Assembly (NCBI GenBank): GCA_964649415.1
Contig: CAZYSK010000007.1
Location: 1 to 64,000 of the forward strand
Origin: CAZYSK01 sp964649415
Lineage (GTDB): Bacteria > Chloroflexota > Anaerolineae > B4-G1
DNA: 64,000 nt
Reading direction: 5' to 3'
A program made the position numbers and the translations under genes. Positions 57,386-64,000 of this stretch are shown piece after piece. The notes below the pieces were generated by a model. That model was not told the origin of the DNA, made no database searches, and saw nothing but the letters and a program-made list of their open reading frames with translations. Within the stretch, counting starts at the first letter, position 1. Every line of letters starts with the position of its first letter.

Positions 57386-58279
57386 TCAGGGCGATGCAAG
57401 CGCCCGCGCCTGTGCCTCGGCGTTGTACGAACTGCGCACCAGTGGAGCACTTTCAACCCAACGGAAGCCCATCGCCTCTCCCTGCTCGCGGAACATGTCG
57501 AACTCCTCCGGGGAGTAGTACCGGGATATGGGGGTGTGCTCCTTGGTGGGCTGCAGGTACTGACCGATCGTGAGGATATCCACGTCCAGGTCACGCAGGT
57601 CGCGCATCACTTCCAGTATCTCTTCCGTTGTCTCCCCGAGGCCGACCATCACCCCGCTCTTGGTGATTGCCTCCGGCCACAGGACTTTGGCGTTGCGCAG
57701 CACGGCCAGCGACCACTCGTAGCGGCACTGGGGTTGTACTTCGCGGAAGAGGCGTGGCACGGTTTCCACGTTGTGGTTGAGGATGTCGGGCCGCGCGTCC
57801 ATCACTGTCCGGAGCGGCTCGATGCTCCCACGGAAATCCGGGATCAGCACCTCGACCGTGCAGCCAGGCTGAAGGGCACGGATGCGGCGGATGACGTCGG
57901 CGAACACGGATGCCCCGCCGTCGGGCACGTCGTCTCGGTCTACCGAGGTGATGACGGCGTGCTTGAGGCCCATTGCCTGGACGGCCTGGGCGACGTGCTC
58001 CGGCTCCTCGGGGTCGAGTGGGGCGGGGCGACCTGTTTTCACATTGCAGAAGTGACAGTTGCGGGTGCAGGTATCGCCGAGGATGAGGAACGTCGCCGTG
58101 CGGTGCCCCCAGCACTCGGCGATGTTGGGGCAGTGGGCCTCCTCGCAGACGGTGTGCAGTGACTTGGCACGCATCAATCGCTTGAGCCAGTGGTACGTGT
58201 CGCCCGTAGGAGCGCGCACGCGCAGCCATGACGGGCGGCGCTGCGGGCGTTGGGGTGCATGTTGTTCAGATCTATCCAT
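57386..58279 (-). CDS. lipA: Lipoyl synthase
   Basis: 297 residues, radical SAM. The auxiliary cluster is CEEAHCPNIAEC, the SAM cluster is CTRNCHFCNVKTG, and RSSYNAE near the C-terminus supplies the conserved serine. It inserts two sulfurs into octanoyl groups on lipoyl domains. It lies 2 bp after the PHP-domain gene and downstream of lpd, giving a small lipoate-linked operon, though no E2 or lipB gene is present here. Confidence 0.95.
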   Translation of the reverse strand: MDRSEQHAPQRPQRRPSWLRVRAPTGDTYHWLKRLMRAKSLHTVCEEAHCPNIAECWGHRTATFLILGDTCTRNCHFCNVKTGRPAPLDPEEPEHVAQAVQAMGLKHAVITSVDRDDVPDGGASVFADVIRRIRALQPGCTVEVLIPDFRGSIEPLRTVMDARPDILNHNVETVPRLFREVQPQCRYEWSLAVLRNAKVLWPEAITKSGVMVGLGETTEEILEVMRDLRDLDVDILTIGQYLQPTKEHTPISRYYSPEEFDMFREQGEAMGFRWVESAPLVRSSYNAEAQARALASP

Positions 58280-58281
58280 AT

Positions 58282-59088
58282 TCAGATGCTCATCCAGTGA
58301 ATCTCTCGTTTCTCGAACGTCGCCAGGCGTGTGAACCCTGCCGCCCGAGCTATGTCGAGCGCCTCGTCGAAGCAGGCCCCAACAGAATCGGCCGTGTGAG
58401 CGTCAGAGCCGATGGTCAAGACCTCGCCGCCCACTTCGCGGTAGGCGTGCAGTACTTGCAGCGTCGGGTTAGGGTGCCCCATCCCGCGCCGGCGAGGAGA
58501 TGTGTTGATCTCCAGCCCCTTGCCTCGCTCCACGAGTGTACGGAGTGCGCGACGGATCGTGTGCTCGTAGGGCGTGTAGTCCGGCGTTTTCAGATCGAAA
58601 GCCTTGTATACGGCCCGGCGCACGATGTCGAAATGGGCCAAGACGTCGCAATCTGCCTCGGCCGCCAGGCGCGCCACTTCCCTGAAGTAGGAGTCCAGCC
58701 CCTCTTCGAGACTTTGCCCGTTGAAATAATCCCCGGTCCAGGTGGGGCGATTCCCCACCCAGTGTATGGAGCCCAGCACGAAGTCGAAGTCGTGCGCCTC
58801 CAGAAACGACCTCACCTGGTCCCGGTATGTGTGTCCTTCGCCTATCTCTACCCCGGCTCGAATCGTCAGCGTATGGCCGTATCTGCGCCGGCAGCGCTCG
58901 ATCTCGGCCATGTAAGCGCCGGGGCGCAGATACTCGTGGCACTCGTCCAACGGTTCGAAGTCAACGTGGTCTGTAAAGGCGATCTCCTGTATCCCATGGC
59001 CGATGGCCGCTTCGCAGGCCGCGGCCATCGGCGTCTCGCTGTCGCAGGAGAAGCGGGTGTGGATGTGGTAGTCGGGCGGATGGGTCAA
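58282..59088 (-). CDS. PHP-domain phosphoesterase (HisK/histidinol-phosphatase-like)
   Basis: 268 residues. TTG 59088 overlaps the lpd stop (TTGA) and places the PHP motif at the very start: DYHIHTRFSCDSE, then FTDHVDFEP, GVEIGEGH, GSIHWV, LAHFDIVRR, INTSPRRRG and IGSDAHTADSVG, all expected metal ligands. Family members are histidinol phosphatases or related trimetal phosphoesterases. The placement between lpd and lipA does not suggest histidine synthesis. Frames extending upstream of 59088 overlap lpd and lack PHP features. Confidence 0.85.
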   Translation of the reverse strand: MTHPPDYHIHTRFSCDSETPMAAACEAAIGHGIQEIAFTDHVDFEPLDECHEYLRPGAYMAEIERCRRRYGHTLTIRAGVEIGEGHTYRDQVRSFLEAHDFDFVLGSIHWVGNRPTWTGDYFNGQSLEEGLDSYFREVARLAAEADCDVLAHFDIVRRAVYKAFDLKTPDYTPYEHTIRRALRTLVERGKGLEINTSPRRRGMGHPNPTLQVLHAYREVGGEVLTIGSDAHTADSVGACFDEALDIARAAGFTRLATFEKREIHWMSI

Positions 59089-60482
59089 ATGTGGATCGCT
59101 TCCCCAAACACTGCGTGTGCGGCCTCCATCAGCACCTCGCTCAGCGTGGGATGGGCGTGCACGGTGCGCGCGATCTCGTGGGGGGTCAGCTCCCAATTGC
59201 GCGCCAGCACCAGCTCCGGCAGCAACTCGGTGACCTCTGGACCGACGAGGGATGCGCCGAGGATCTCGCCACTGGCGGCGTCGGCCACGACCTTGACGAA
59301 GCCGGCGTAGTCGCCCAGCCCCAATGCCTTGCCGTTGGCCCGGAAGGGGAAACTGCCCACCTTGACCTCGTGCCCGTTCTCGACTGCCTGTGCCTCACTG
59401 ATGCCGAAGCTCCCCACCTGCGGATGGCAGTACGTGCACCGGGGCATCCCAATGTAGTCGAGCGTCACCGTCTCTACGCCGGCGATGGTCTCTGCCGCAA
59501 CGATACCCTGTGCAGAGGCAACGTGGGCCAGCGCCAGTTTGCCGGTCACGTCGCCGATGGCGTAGACGCCTGCAACACTGGTGCGCATCGCGTCGTCGAC
59601 GACTACGTGGCCCCGTTCGATCTGTACACCAATCTCCTCCAGACCGAGGTTGGCGCTGTTGGGGCGTACGCCGATGGCGATGAGCGTGCGTTCGGCATCC
59701 AGCACTTGCTCGCCCTTCTCGCTCGACACGGTCACCTTCACACCGGTGGCGCTCGTCTCAACGCCCTGCACGCGCGTAGAGGTCAACACCTTTACCTTGC
59801 GGCGCTTGAAAGCCCGTTCGATCTCCTTGCTGACCTCTTCGTCCTCAAGCGGCAGCGCGTGGGGCAGCATCTCGACGACCGTGACCTCAGCGCCGTAGGT
59901 GCTCCAGATGTGGGCGAATTCCATCCCGATGGGTCCGGCCCCAACGACGACGGCCGAGGCAGGTAGATCCCGCAGCACGATGGCTTGCCGGTAGGTCATG
60001 ACCCGTTCGCCGTCCACCTCGATGCCGGGAATCGTGCGCGCCTCTCCACCTGTGGCGAGGATGACGTTGTTTGTCTCCAGGGTGCGAGTGCCGCCAGCGT
60101 TGAGGGCGACCTCGACTGTGTGGGCAGACGTCAGCGTCCCGGTTCCCTCAATCACCTCGACGTTGTTCTTGCGCATCAACGCGCCAACGCCCTTGACCAG
60201 CCGCGCGGACACCTTGCGGCTGCGGTCCACCGCTGAGCCGAAATCGGCCTGGAAGCCCTCCACGCTGAAGCCGAAATCCTTCCCGCGGCTCAGAAGAGAG
60301 ATGACTTCGGCGTTGCGCAGGAGCGCCTTAGTGGGAATACAGCCCCAGTTGAGGCATACCCCACCCAGGTGTTCCTTCTCGACCAATGCGACCTTCAGAC
60401 CGAGTTGAGCGGCCCGGATAGCGGCCACATATCCCCCCGGCCCTGCGCCGATGACGATGACATCGTAAGTTGGTTCTGCCAT
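59085..60482 (-). CDS. lpdA: Dihydrolipoamide dehydrogenase
   Basis: 465 residues. FAD site VIGAGPGGYVAAIRAAQLG, redox-active disulfide GGVCLNWGCIPTK, NAD site VVGAGPIGMEFAHIWSTYGAEV, second FAD site YAIGDVTGKLALAHVASAQG, and C-terminal HAHPTLSEVLMEAAHAVFGEAIHI with the catalytic His-Glu pair. It reoxidises dihydrolipoyl groups of 2-oxoacid dehydrogenases or the glycine cleavage system. A GGAGG ribosome site and promoter 60621-60649 lie upstream. Confidence 0.96.
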   Translation of the reverse strand: MAEPTYDVIVIGAGPGGYVAAIRAAQLGLKVALVEKEHLGGVCLNWGCIPTKALLRNAEVISLLSRGKDFGFSVEGFQADFGSAVDRSRKVSARLVKGVGALMRKNNVEVIEGTGTLTSAHTVEVALNAGGTRTLETNNVILATGGEARTIPGIEVDGERVMTYRQAIVLRDLPASAVVVGAGPIGMEFAHIWSTYGAEVTVVEMLPHALPLEDEEVSKEIERAFKRRKVKVLTSTRVQGVETSATGVKVTVSSEKGEQVLDAERTLIAIGVRPNSANLGLEEIGVQIERGHVVVDDAMRTSVAGVYAIGDVTGKLALAHVASAQGIVAAETIAGVETVTLDYIGMPRCTYCHPQVGSFGISEAQAVENGHEVKVGSFPFRANGKALGLGDYAGFVKVVADAASGEILGASLVGPEVTELLPELVLARNWELTPHEIARTVHAHPTLSEVLMEAAHAVFGEAIHI

Positions 60483-60620
60483 GTGAATCCTCCATTATGA
60501 TGTGAGAAGATAGAACACTGATGAGCGCTGGCCCACGCCGGTATTGATGCCTGGCCCTGCGCTCAATTCGTTGAGTGTGTATGTGCCTGCGAAAACCATC
60601 CACAGGCGCAAGCCAGTCAG

Positions 60621-60649
60621 AGTGTACCACAGGCGGGGAAGCAAGGCAA
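60621..60649 (-). promoter_or_regulatory. Promoter of the lpd-PHP-lipA operon
   Basis: On the minus strand: TTGCCT, 17-bp spacer, TACACT, about 135 nt before the lpd ATG. Confidence 0.6.
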
Positions 60650-60769
60650 GTCAGGGGTGACGCACCTGGCTTGGCGTGGCTAGCACTCTTGCGCGCGTGC
60701 TGCGTTCGCTAGAGGGTCAAACGTCAAGCGTCAACCGTCGGGAGTATCGCGTGGGGATGGGACAGGGAG

Positions 60770-62917
60770 TCAGGGGGTTGATGCCCGGACTTCCACATCT
60801 CGCAGGACCACGTGGTCGCCACCGGTAGCCGTGAGCAGCCGCTCCCCGGAAGAGACGTGGTAGAGGCCGAGAATGAGCGTGTAGCGGCCGGGTGACAAGT
60901 CGGGCGGGAGAGTGAGGCCATACCGGTCGGCCAGGCGTTGGCCTGGCTGCCAGGTGTTTGTCGGCACCAGGCTGCCGCCGGGCTCGGCGTCGTGCTGCGC
61001 GACGAGTTTGCCCGAGTCGTCCAGCAACTGGAGGGTGACCTTGTATCGTTCGGAGACAGGAGCCGAAGCCTCCCAGAACAGCGTCACCGGCAGGATATCT
61101 CTGGGAGCGAACGAATCCCCCGGCAGCGCGTAGTCGCGCAAACAGATGGATTCGCCGAAACGAACGTTCAACGCGCCGGCGGGCGCCTCCGGCAGCGCGG
61201 CTACGCCATAAGTCGCTAAGCGTACCCGACCGTACCAACGATCGGTGGCCTTGTAGGCGTGCGTGGCTAGCCATCCCCCGATCAGTCGCTGGGGGTCGGA
61301 TTCGGCATCGCCCCAGTAGAGCACGAAGAGCCTGCGATACCTGCCGGTGACTGGGGAGAGGAAAGCCTCTGCGCCGGCGTCGTCGGGGTGGTAGGGGGCC
61401 GGATAGATGTCGGATGCTGGCGGTCCATTGGTCGTGTGTCCGAAGTAGTAGGTGAAGACTTCCCACTGATTGGGCGCGTTGAGTATGATGGCGTCATTGG
61501 GCCGCTTGAGCGCGATGACGTCGGCAGCGATCTGGCGGTAGTCGTCGCGGGCATATGTGGGGTCGAAGTAGAGGTTGTGCAGGGAGGGGTAGGTCGCGAC
61601 AGCAGCGAGCACGGACAGGACGAAGGGGACGGCGGACGCGATACGTGCGGCAGCGGGCTGGACAGCCTGCGCCAGGTTGCTGGCGCCGTGGGCGAGCAAG
61701 ATGTGGAACGGAGGCAAGACCACGACGAGGAACTTGAGCCAGGCTGGCTTATATAGATCGAGAGCGAAGATGAGCCCGATGGGGAGCAGCAGGTACAGGG
61801 CGATGCTGCTGACTTCCAGCCAGCACAACGGATGCCGTCGGAGCCCAGAAACCAGGTTTTTCGGAGAAGACCTGGTTCCCATGACAGGCGGATGTGGTCT
61901 GCCAGGCCACAGGCCCGCGAGCAGCAACAACGCTGTGCCGATCAGCGTCGCTGTGGTCTCCTCAAGCGGCAGTGTGGTGCCGACGCTGAGTATCCGCAGC
62001 ACGTCTACCAGCGCGTGCCCCAACTCGTACGCCCTCCCGGCCGCCTGGCGGCCAATGACGCTTCTGAGCGCGATGGGCAGCCAGGGCAGGTAGAGCGCGA
62101 GGATGGCTGCTTGTAGCCCGACCCATCGCGCGATCCAGCGCCAACGGCATGCCCATCGGCGTGCCACGGCCAGCCACCACAGGCCGAACACGGCGTTGTG
62201 GACGAGCAGAACGAAGGGAAAGGCATATTGGATGTACAAGCCGGCAGCGCTGACCAGGATGTACGCCGCGCCATCGGAATGGCGCCTCTGTAGGAACGAT
62301 GGCGCGCCATCAGAATGGCGCCTTTGTAGGAATGATGGCGCGCCATCAGAATGGCGCCTTTGTAGGAATGATGGCGCGCCATCAGAATGGCGCCTTTGTA
62401 GGGACATTGGCGCGCCATCAAGATCGGAGCCAGAGGTTGAGCAACGGGTGCCGGTGAGGATGCGGATCGCCGCGTACGTGGAGGCCGCGGAGATGGCGGC
62501 CAGGAGCGCATACATGCGCGCTTCCTGGGAGTAATACGTGGCGAAGGGCGATATCGCCCCTAGAAACGCCCCCATTACACCCACGGCCTCGCTGAACAGG
62601 CGGCGACCCAGCGAGTGGGTGAGGACAACGACGAGCATGCCGGCCACGACGGAGACGAAACGCAGTGCAAACTCACTCTGTCCGGCCAGCGCCCGCCAGT
62701 AGTGGAGCAGCAAGTAGTAACCAGGCGGGTGAACGTCTCCCCCCGCGCCTTCCAGGATCAGATCGGGTGTTCGCTCCGCGATGCGTGCCGAGTTTCCTTC
62801 GTCGTTCCAGAAGGACTGCGCATCGAGGCGATAGACCCGGAGGAAGAAAGCCAGGAGCAGAATGGCCAGGAGCCCACTATTCAGAGCGCGGTTGCCGCGC
62901 CCAACGCGACGTTTCAT
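60770..62917 (-). CDS. GT39/ArnT-like membrane glycosyltransferase with 12-residue in-frame repeats
   Basis: 715 residues with about ten or more spans. Opening motif QSFWNDEGNSARIAERTPD contains the loop-1 acidic residues expected of GT-C enzymes, and YYSQEARMYALL follows. The C-terminal 200 residues are soluble and beta-rich (LRDYALPGDSFAPRDILPV). Residues about 166-216 are four LQRRHSDGAPSF-type units encoded by a 36-bp palindromic array. Residues about 346-357 (SSPKNLVSGL) come from a family D palindrome. Its ATG overlaps the stop of the upstream glycoside hydrolase gene (ATGA). It may glycosylate lipids or surface proteins. Confidence 0.82.
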   Translation of the reverse strand: MKRRVGRGNRALNSGLLAILLLAFFLRVYRLDAQSFWNDEGNSARIAERTPDLILEGAGGDVHPPGYYLLLHYWRALAGQSEFALRFVSVVAGMLVVVLTHSLGRRLFSEAVGVMGAFLGAISPFATYYSQEARMYALLAAISAASTYAAIRILTGTRCSTSGSDLDGAPMSLQRRHSDGAPSFLQRRHSDGAPSFLQRRHSDGAPSFLQRRHSDGAAYILVSAAGLYIQYAFPFVLLVHNAVFGLWWLAVARRWACRWRWIARWVGLQAAILALYLPWLPIALRSVIGRQAAGRAYELGHALVDVLRILSVGTTLPLEETTATLIGTALLLLAGLWPGRPHPPVMGTRSSPKNLVSGLRRHPLCWLEVSSIALYLLLPIGLIFALDLYKPAWLKFLVVVLPPFHILLAHGASNLAQAVQPAAARIASAVPFVLSVLAAVATYPSLHNLYFDPTYARDDYRQIAADVIALKRPNDAIILNAPNQWEVFTYYFGHTTNGPPASDIYPAPYHPDDAGAEAFLSPVTGRYRRLFVLYWGDAESDPQRLIGGWLATHAYKATDRWYGRVRLATYGVAALPEAPAGALNVRFGESICLRDYALPGDSFAPRDILPVTLFWEASAPVSERYKVTLQLLDDSGKLVAQHDAEPGGSLVPTNTWQPGQRLADRYGLTLPPDLSPGRYTLILGLYHVSSGERLLTATGGDHVVLRDVEVRASTP
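61846..61879. repeat. Family D palindrome inside the second GT39 gene
   Basis: CAGAAACCAGGTTTT, short loop, GACCTGGTTCC: an imperfect copy of the element at 29378 and 46063, read in frame. Confidence 0.8.
62268..62420. repeat. Four 36-bp palindromic units (family B) inside the second GT39 gene
   Basis: Core GCGCCATCAGAATGGCGC at 62304, 62340 and 62376, a variant at 62268 and a partial at 62412: exact 36-bp (12-codon) spacing. An identical core lies at 13069. There are no variable spacers, so it is not a CRISPR array. Confidence 0.92.
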
Positions 62918-64000
62918 TGTCCCCGTCGCTTACCCTTTCCTGTTCGCCGGGGCAAGGCCAGGGCCAGTCCGCACGCAAACGCCAGGCCCACAGCGAGAAG
63001 GAACGACACCCTCCCGGGTTCACGGACCCACGCGGGCCAGGCGTGGACCGTGAGCGCGTCCAGACCAACCTCCCCGGCACCGGCGGTCAACGTCACCTGG
63101 TGGCGCTTCGGCCACCAGCTCCGCACCAGTTGCACGGGTTGCCCGTCGAGCAAGATGCGGTGAGCGGGCTGTCCGTCCACCGCGATCTCGGCGTCGCCTG
63201 TGCCCGGGCCGGGTGCCAGCGTCAGGGCCGTGCCCTCGAATGCAAAGCGCAGGGTGCTGTCAGGCGTGCTCGTCCGCCGGTAAGCCCCCAGCAGGGCCGA
63301 GTCGTCGTGCGCCGTTTCCCAGTTGCCTCCGTATGCCAGCGCCCAGTGATCCTCTTGGTGAGTGCCCCGGTAGAGGGTGGGCGTGAGGCCGGCCGTGTAC
63401 TCGCGTATTGCATCGTAGACCGGCAGGGGGGTGAAGTCCGGCTCGACCATGCGGAAGTAGTACCAGGACTGGTTCTGCTCGGCGTCTGAGGCGCGCTTGA
63501 AGAACCAGAAGTTGACCGCGCCTACCCAGGGCCAGTCCTCCATGACGCGCTGGTAGGCTGACAGCGCGTAGCGAGCCTGCTGCTCCGGGGTCACCTGGCC
63601 GTACGCTCCCCATCCCGCGATGGATGGGTCATTGGGCACGGCGTTGGAGTTCATCTCGCTGATCCATACAGGTTTCGCGGCGTCGCCGTTGGCGACCATG
63701 ATGTCGCGAATGTAGACCGGGCGGGAGAAGTTGATGTTGATCGGCCGCATGCGATGATCGGTGGGGCCGGACCAGAGCAGATAGTCGTTGACGGAGAGGA
63801 TGTCGAAGCAGGCGGCGGCCCCGGCGTCGTACATGCGTTGAAGGAAGACGAAATCGCTCAGACCCAGCGCCGGCCCTGGGCCGGGGTGGAGCGAGACGGT
63901 GGGGGCCAGCGCACCGCTGAGTATGATCGCCTCCGGGTCGGCCTCTTTGGCACGGTGGTATCCCTCGCATAGGAGCGCGGTGTAGCCATCGGGGTCGACC
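62914..64000 (-). CDS. Glycoside hydrolase (clan A-like), C-terminal part; gene runs off the window
   Basis: The frame stays open from the stop at 62914 to the window edge (about 362 residues visible). PVWISEMNSNAVP looks like the strand-7 nucleophile of a clan GH-A TIM barrel (GH5/GH39-like), preceded by FDILSVNDYLLWSGP and followed by VGAVNFWFFKRASD. A beta-sandwich then follows (RFAFEGTALTLAPGPGTGDA) and a C-terminal membrane segment (VSFLLAVGLAFACGLALAL) with a basic tail. It is probably a surface-tethered glycosidase. It overlaps the GT39 gene by 4 bp, suggesting joint action on a cell-surface glycan. Confidence 0.75.
   Translation of the reverse strand, partial: VDPDGYTALLCEGYHRAKEADPEAIILSGALAPTVSLHPGPGPALGLSDFVFLQRMYDAGAAACFDILSVNDYLLWSGPTDHRMRPININFSRPVYIRDIMVANGDAAKPVWISEMNSNAVPNDPSIAGWGAYGQVTPEQQARYALSAYQRVMEDWPWVGAVNFWFFKRASDAEQNQSWYYFRMVEPDFTPLPVYDAIREYTAGLTPTLYRGTHQEDHWALAYGGNWETAHDDSALLGAYRRTSTPDSTLRFAFEGTALTLAPGPGTGDAEIAVDGQPAHRILLDGQPVQLVRSWWPKRHQVTLTAGAGEVGLDALTVHAWPAWVREPGRVSFLLAVGLAFACGLALALPRRTGKGKRRGQ

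Noticed and set aside
62268..62420. CRISPR-like regular 36-bp repeats
   Set aside because: Units are contiguous with no unique spacers, lie in frame inside a glycosyltransferase gene, and no cas genes are present.
1..64000. tRNA or rRNA genes
   Set aside because: None was recognised by eye in the larger spacers. A tRNAscan/Infernal run would be decisive, so absence is not claimed strongly.

Overview
The window is a GC-rich (roughly 60-65% by eye) bacterial chromosome segment, densely coded on both strands. It probably comes from an uncultured Chloroflexota (Anaerolineae/Caldilineae-like) bacterium. This rests on the long MalT-like/BTAD regulators, NHLP-clan short peptides, GT39 membrane glycosyltransferases, a stand-alone EF-Tu domain II protein and the many short palindromic and tandem repeats. 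It is inference, because no rRNA or tRNA gene was recognised.

Layout. 1-7.1 kb: remnant of a STAND-type TPR protein, a large SARP/BTAD activator, a secreted-looking 57-aa peptide, two paralogous NHLP-clan peptides, a degenerate ImmA/IrrE-like protein and an unknown protein. 7.1-12.2 kb (minus): ftsY, prfB with its programmed +1 frameshift, a coiled-coil/zinc-ribbon protein, an EF-Tu-domain-II protein and tilS. 12.2-14.7 kb (minus): two-subunit CoA-transferase with a strong promoter and a leader of about 500 nt. 15-24.4 kb (mostly plus): GT2 glycosyltransferase, threonine synthase, MazG-like protein, RNase III, Tat-exported phosphoesterase (minus), SMC, asparaginase and RsfS. 24.4-27.3 kb: PIN-domain protein and a TumA/TumE-type toxin-antitoxin pair flanked by promoter-bearing direct repeats. 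27.3-32.6 kb (minus): a small unknown protein, galactokinase and a GT39 enzyme, both enzymes carrying in-frame repeat insertions. 32.7-40 kb (minus): DUF401 permease, RuBisCO-like protein, FGGY kinase, class III aminotransferase and MFS transporter, perhaps one catabolic cluster. 40-46 kb (minus): small membrane protein, imidazolonepropionase, lytic transglycosylase, acyltransferase, lipid kinase, a broken PemK-like gene and a TPR membrane protein. 46-49 kb (minus): two ArsA-like ATPases with two paralogous small proteins and a CxxC peptide. 49-53 kb (minus): CstA, an unknown anchored protein, and a membrane-anchored redoxin read through an in-frame UGA. 53-57.4 kb (plus): LCP protein, Xaa-Pro peptidase and GH32 enzyme. 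57.4-64 kb (minus): lpd-PHP-lipA operon, a second GT39 enzyme and a partial glycoside hydrolase that runs off the window.

The most notable observations are these. (1) A probable selenoprotein: SurA-like plus peroxiredoxin, with UGA at 52012-52014, an uninterrupted frame on both sides and a SECIS-like hairpin directly 3' of the UGA. (2) A BTAD regulator next to paired NHLP-clan peptides. (3) An SMC whose two coiled-coil arms have each been lengthened by an internal duplication of almost equal size (112 and 114 residues). (4) Several palindromic or tandem repeat families that have entered genes in frame (two GT39 genes, galK, smc, tilS, lipid kinase and acyltransferase). (5) A paired ArsA ATPase/small-protein module. 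(6) A RuBisCO-like protein cluster.

All functional statements come from reading motifs; no database search was run.
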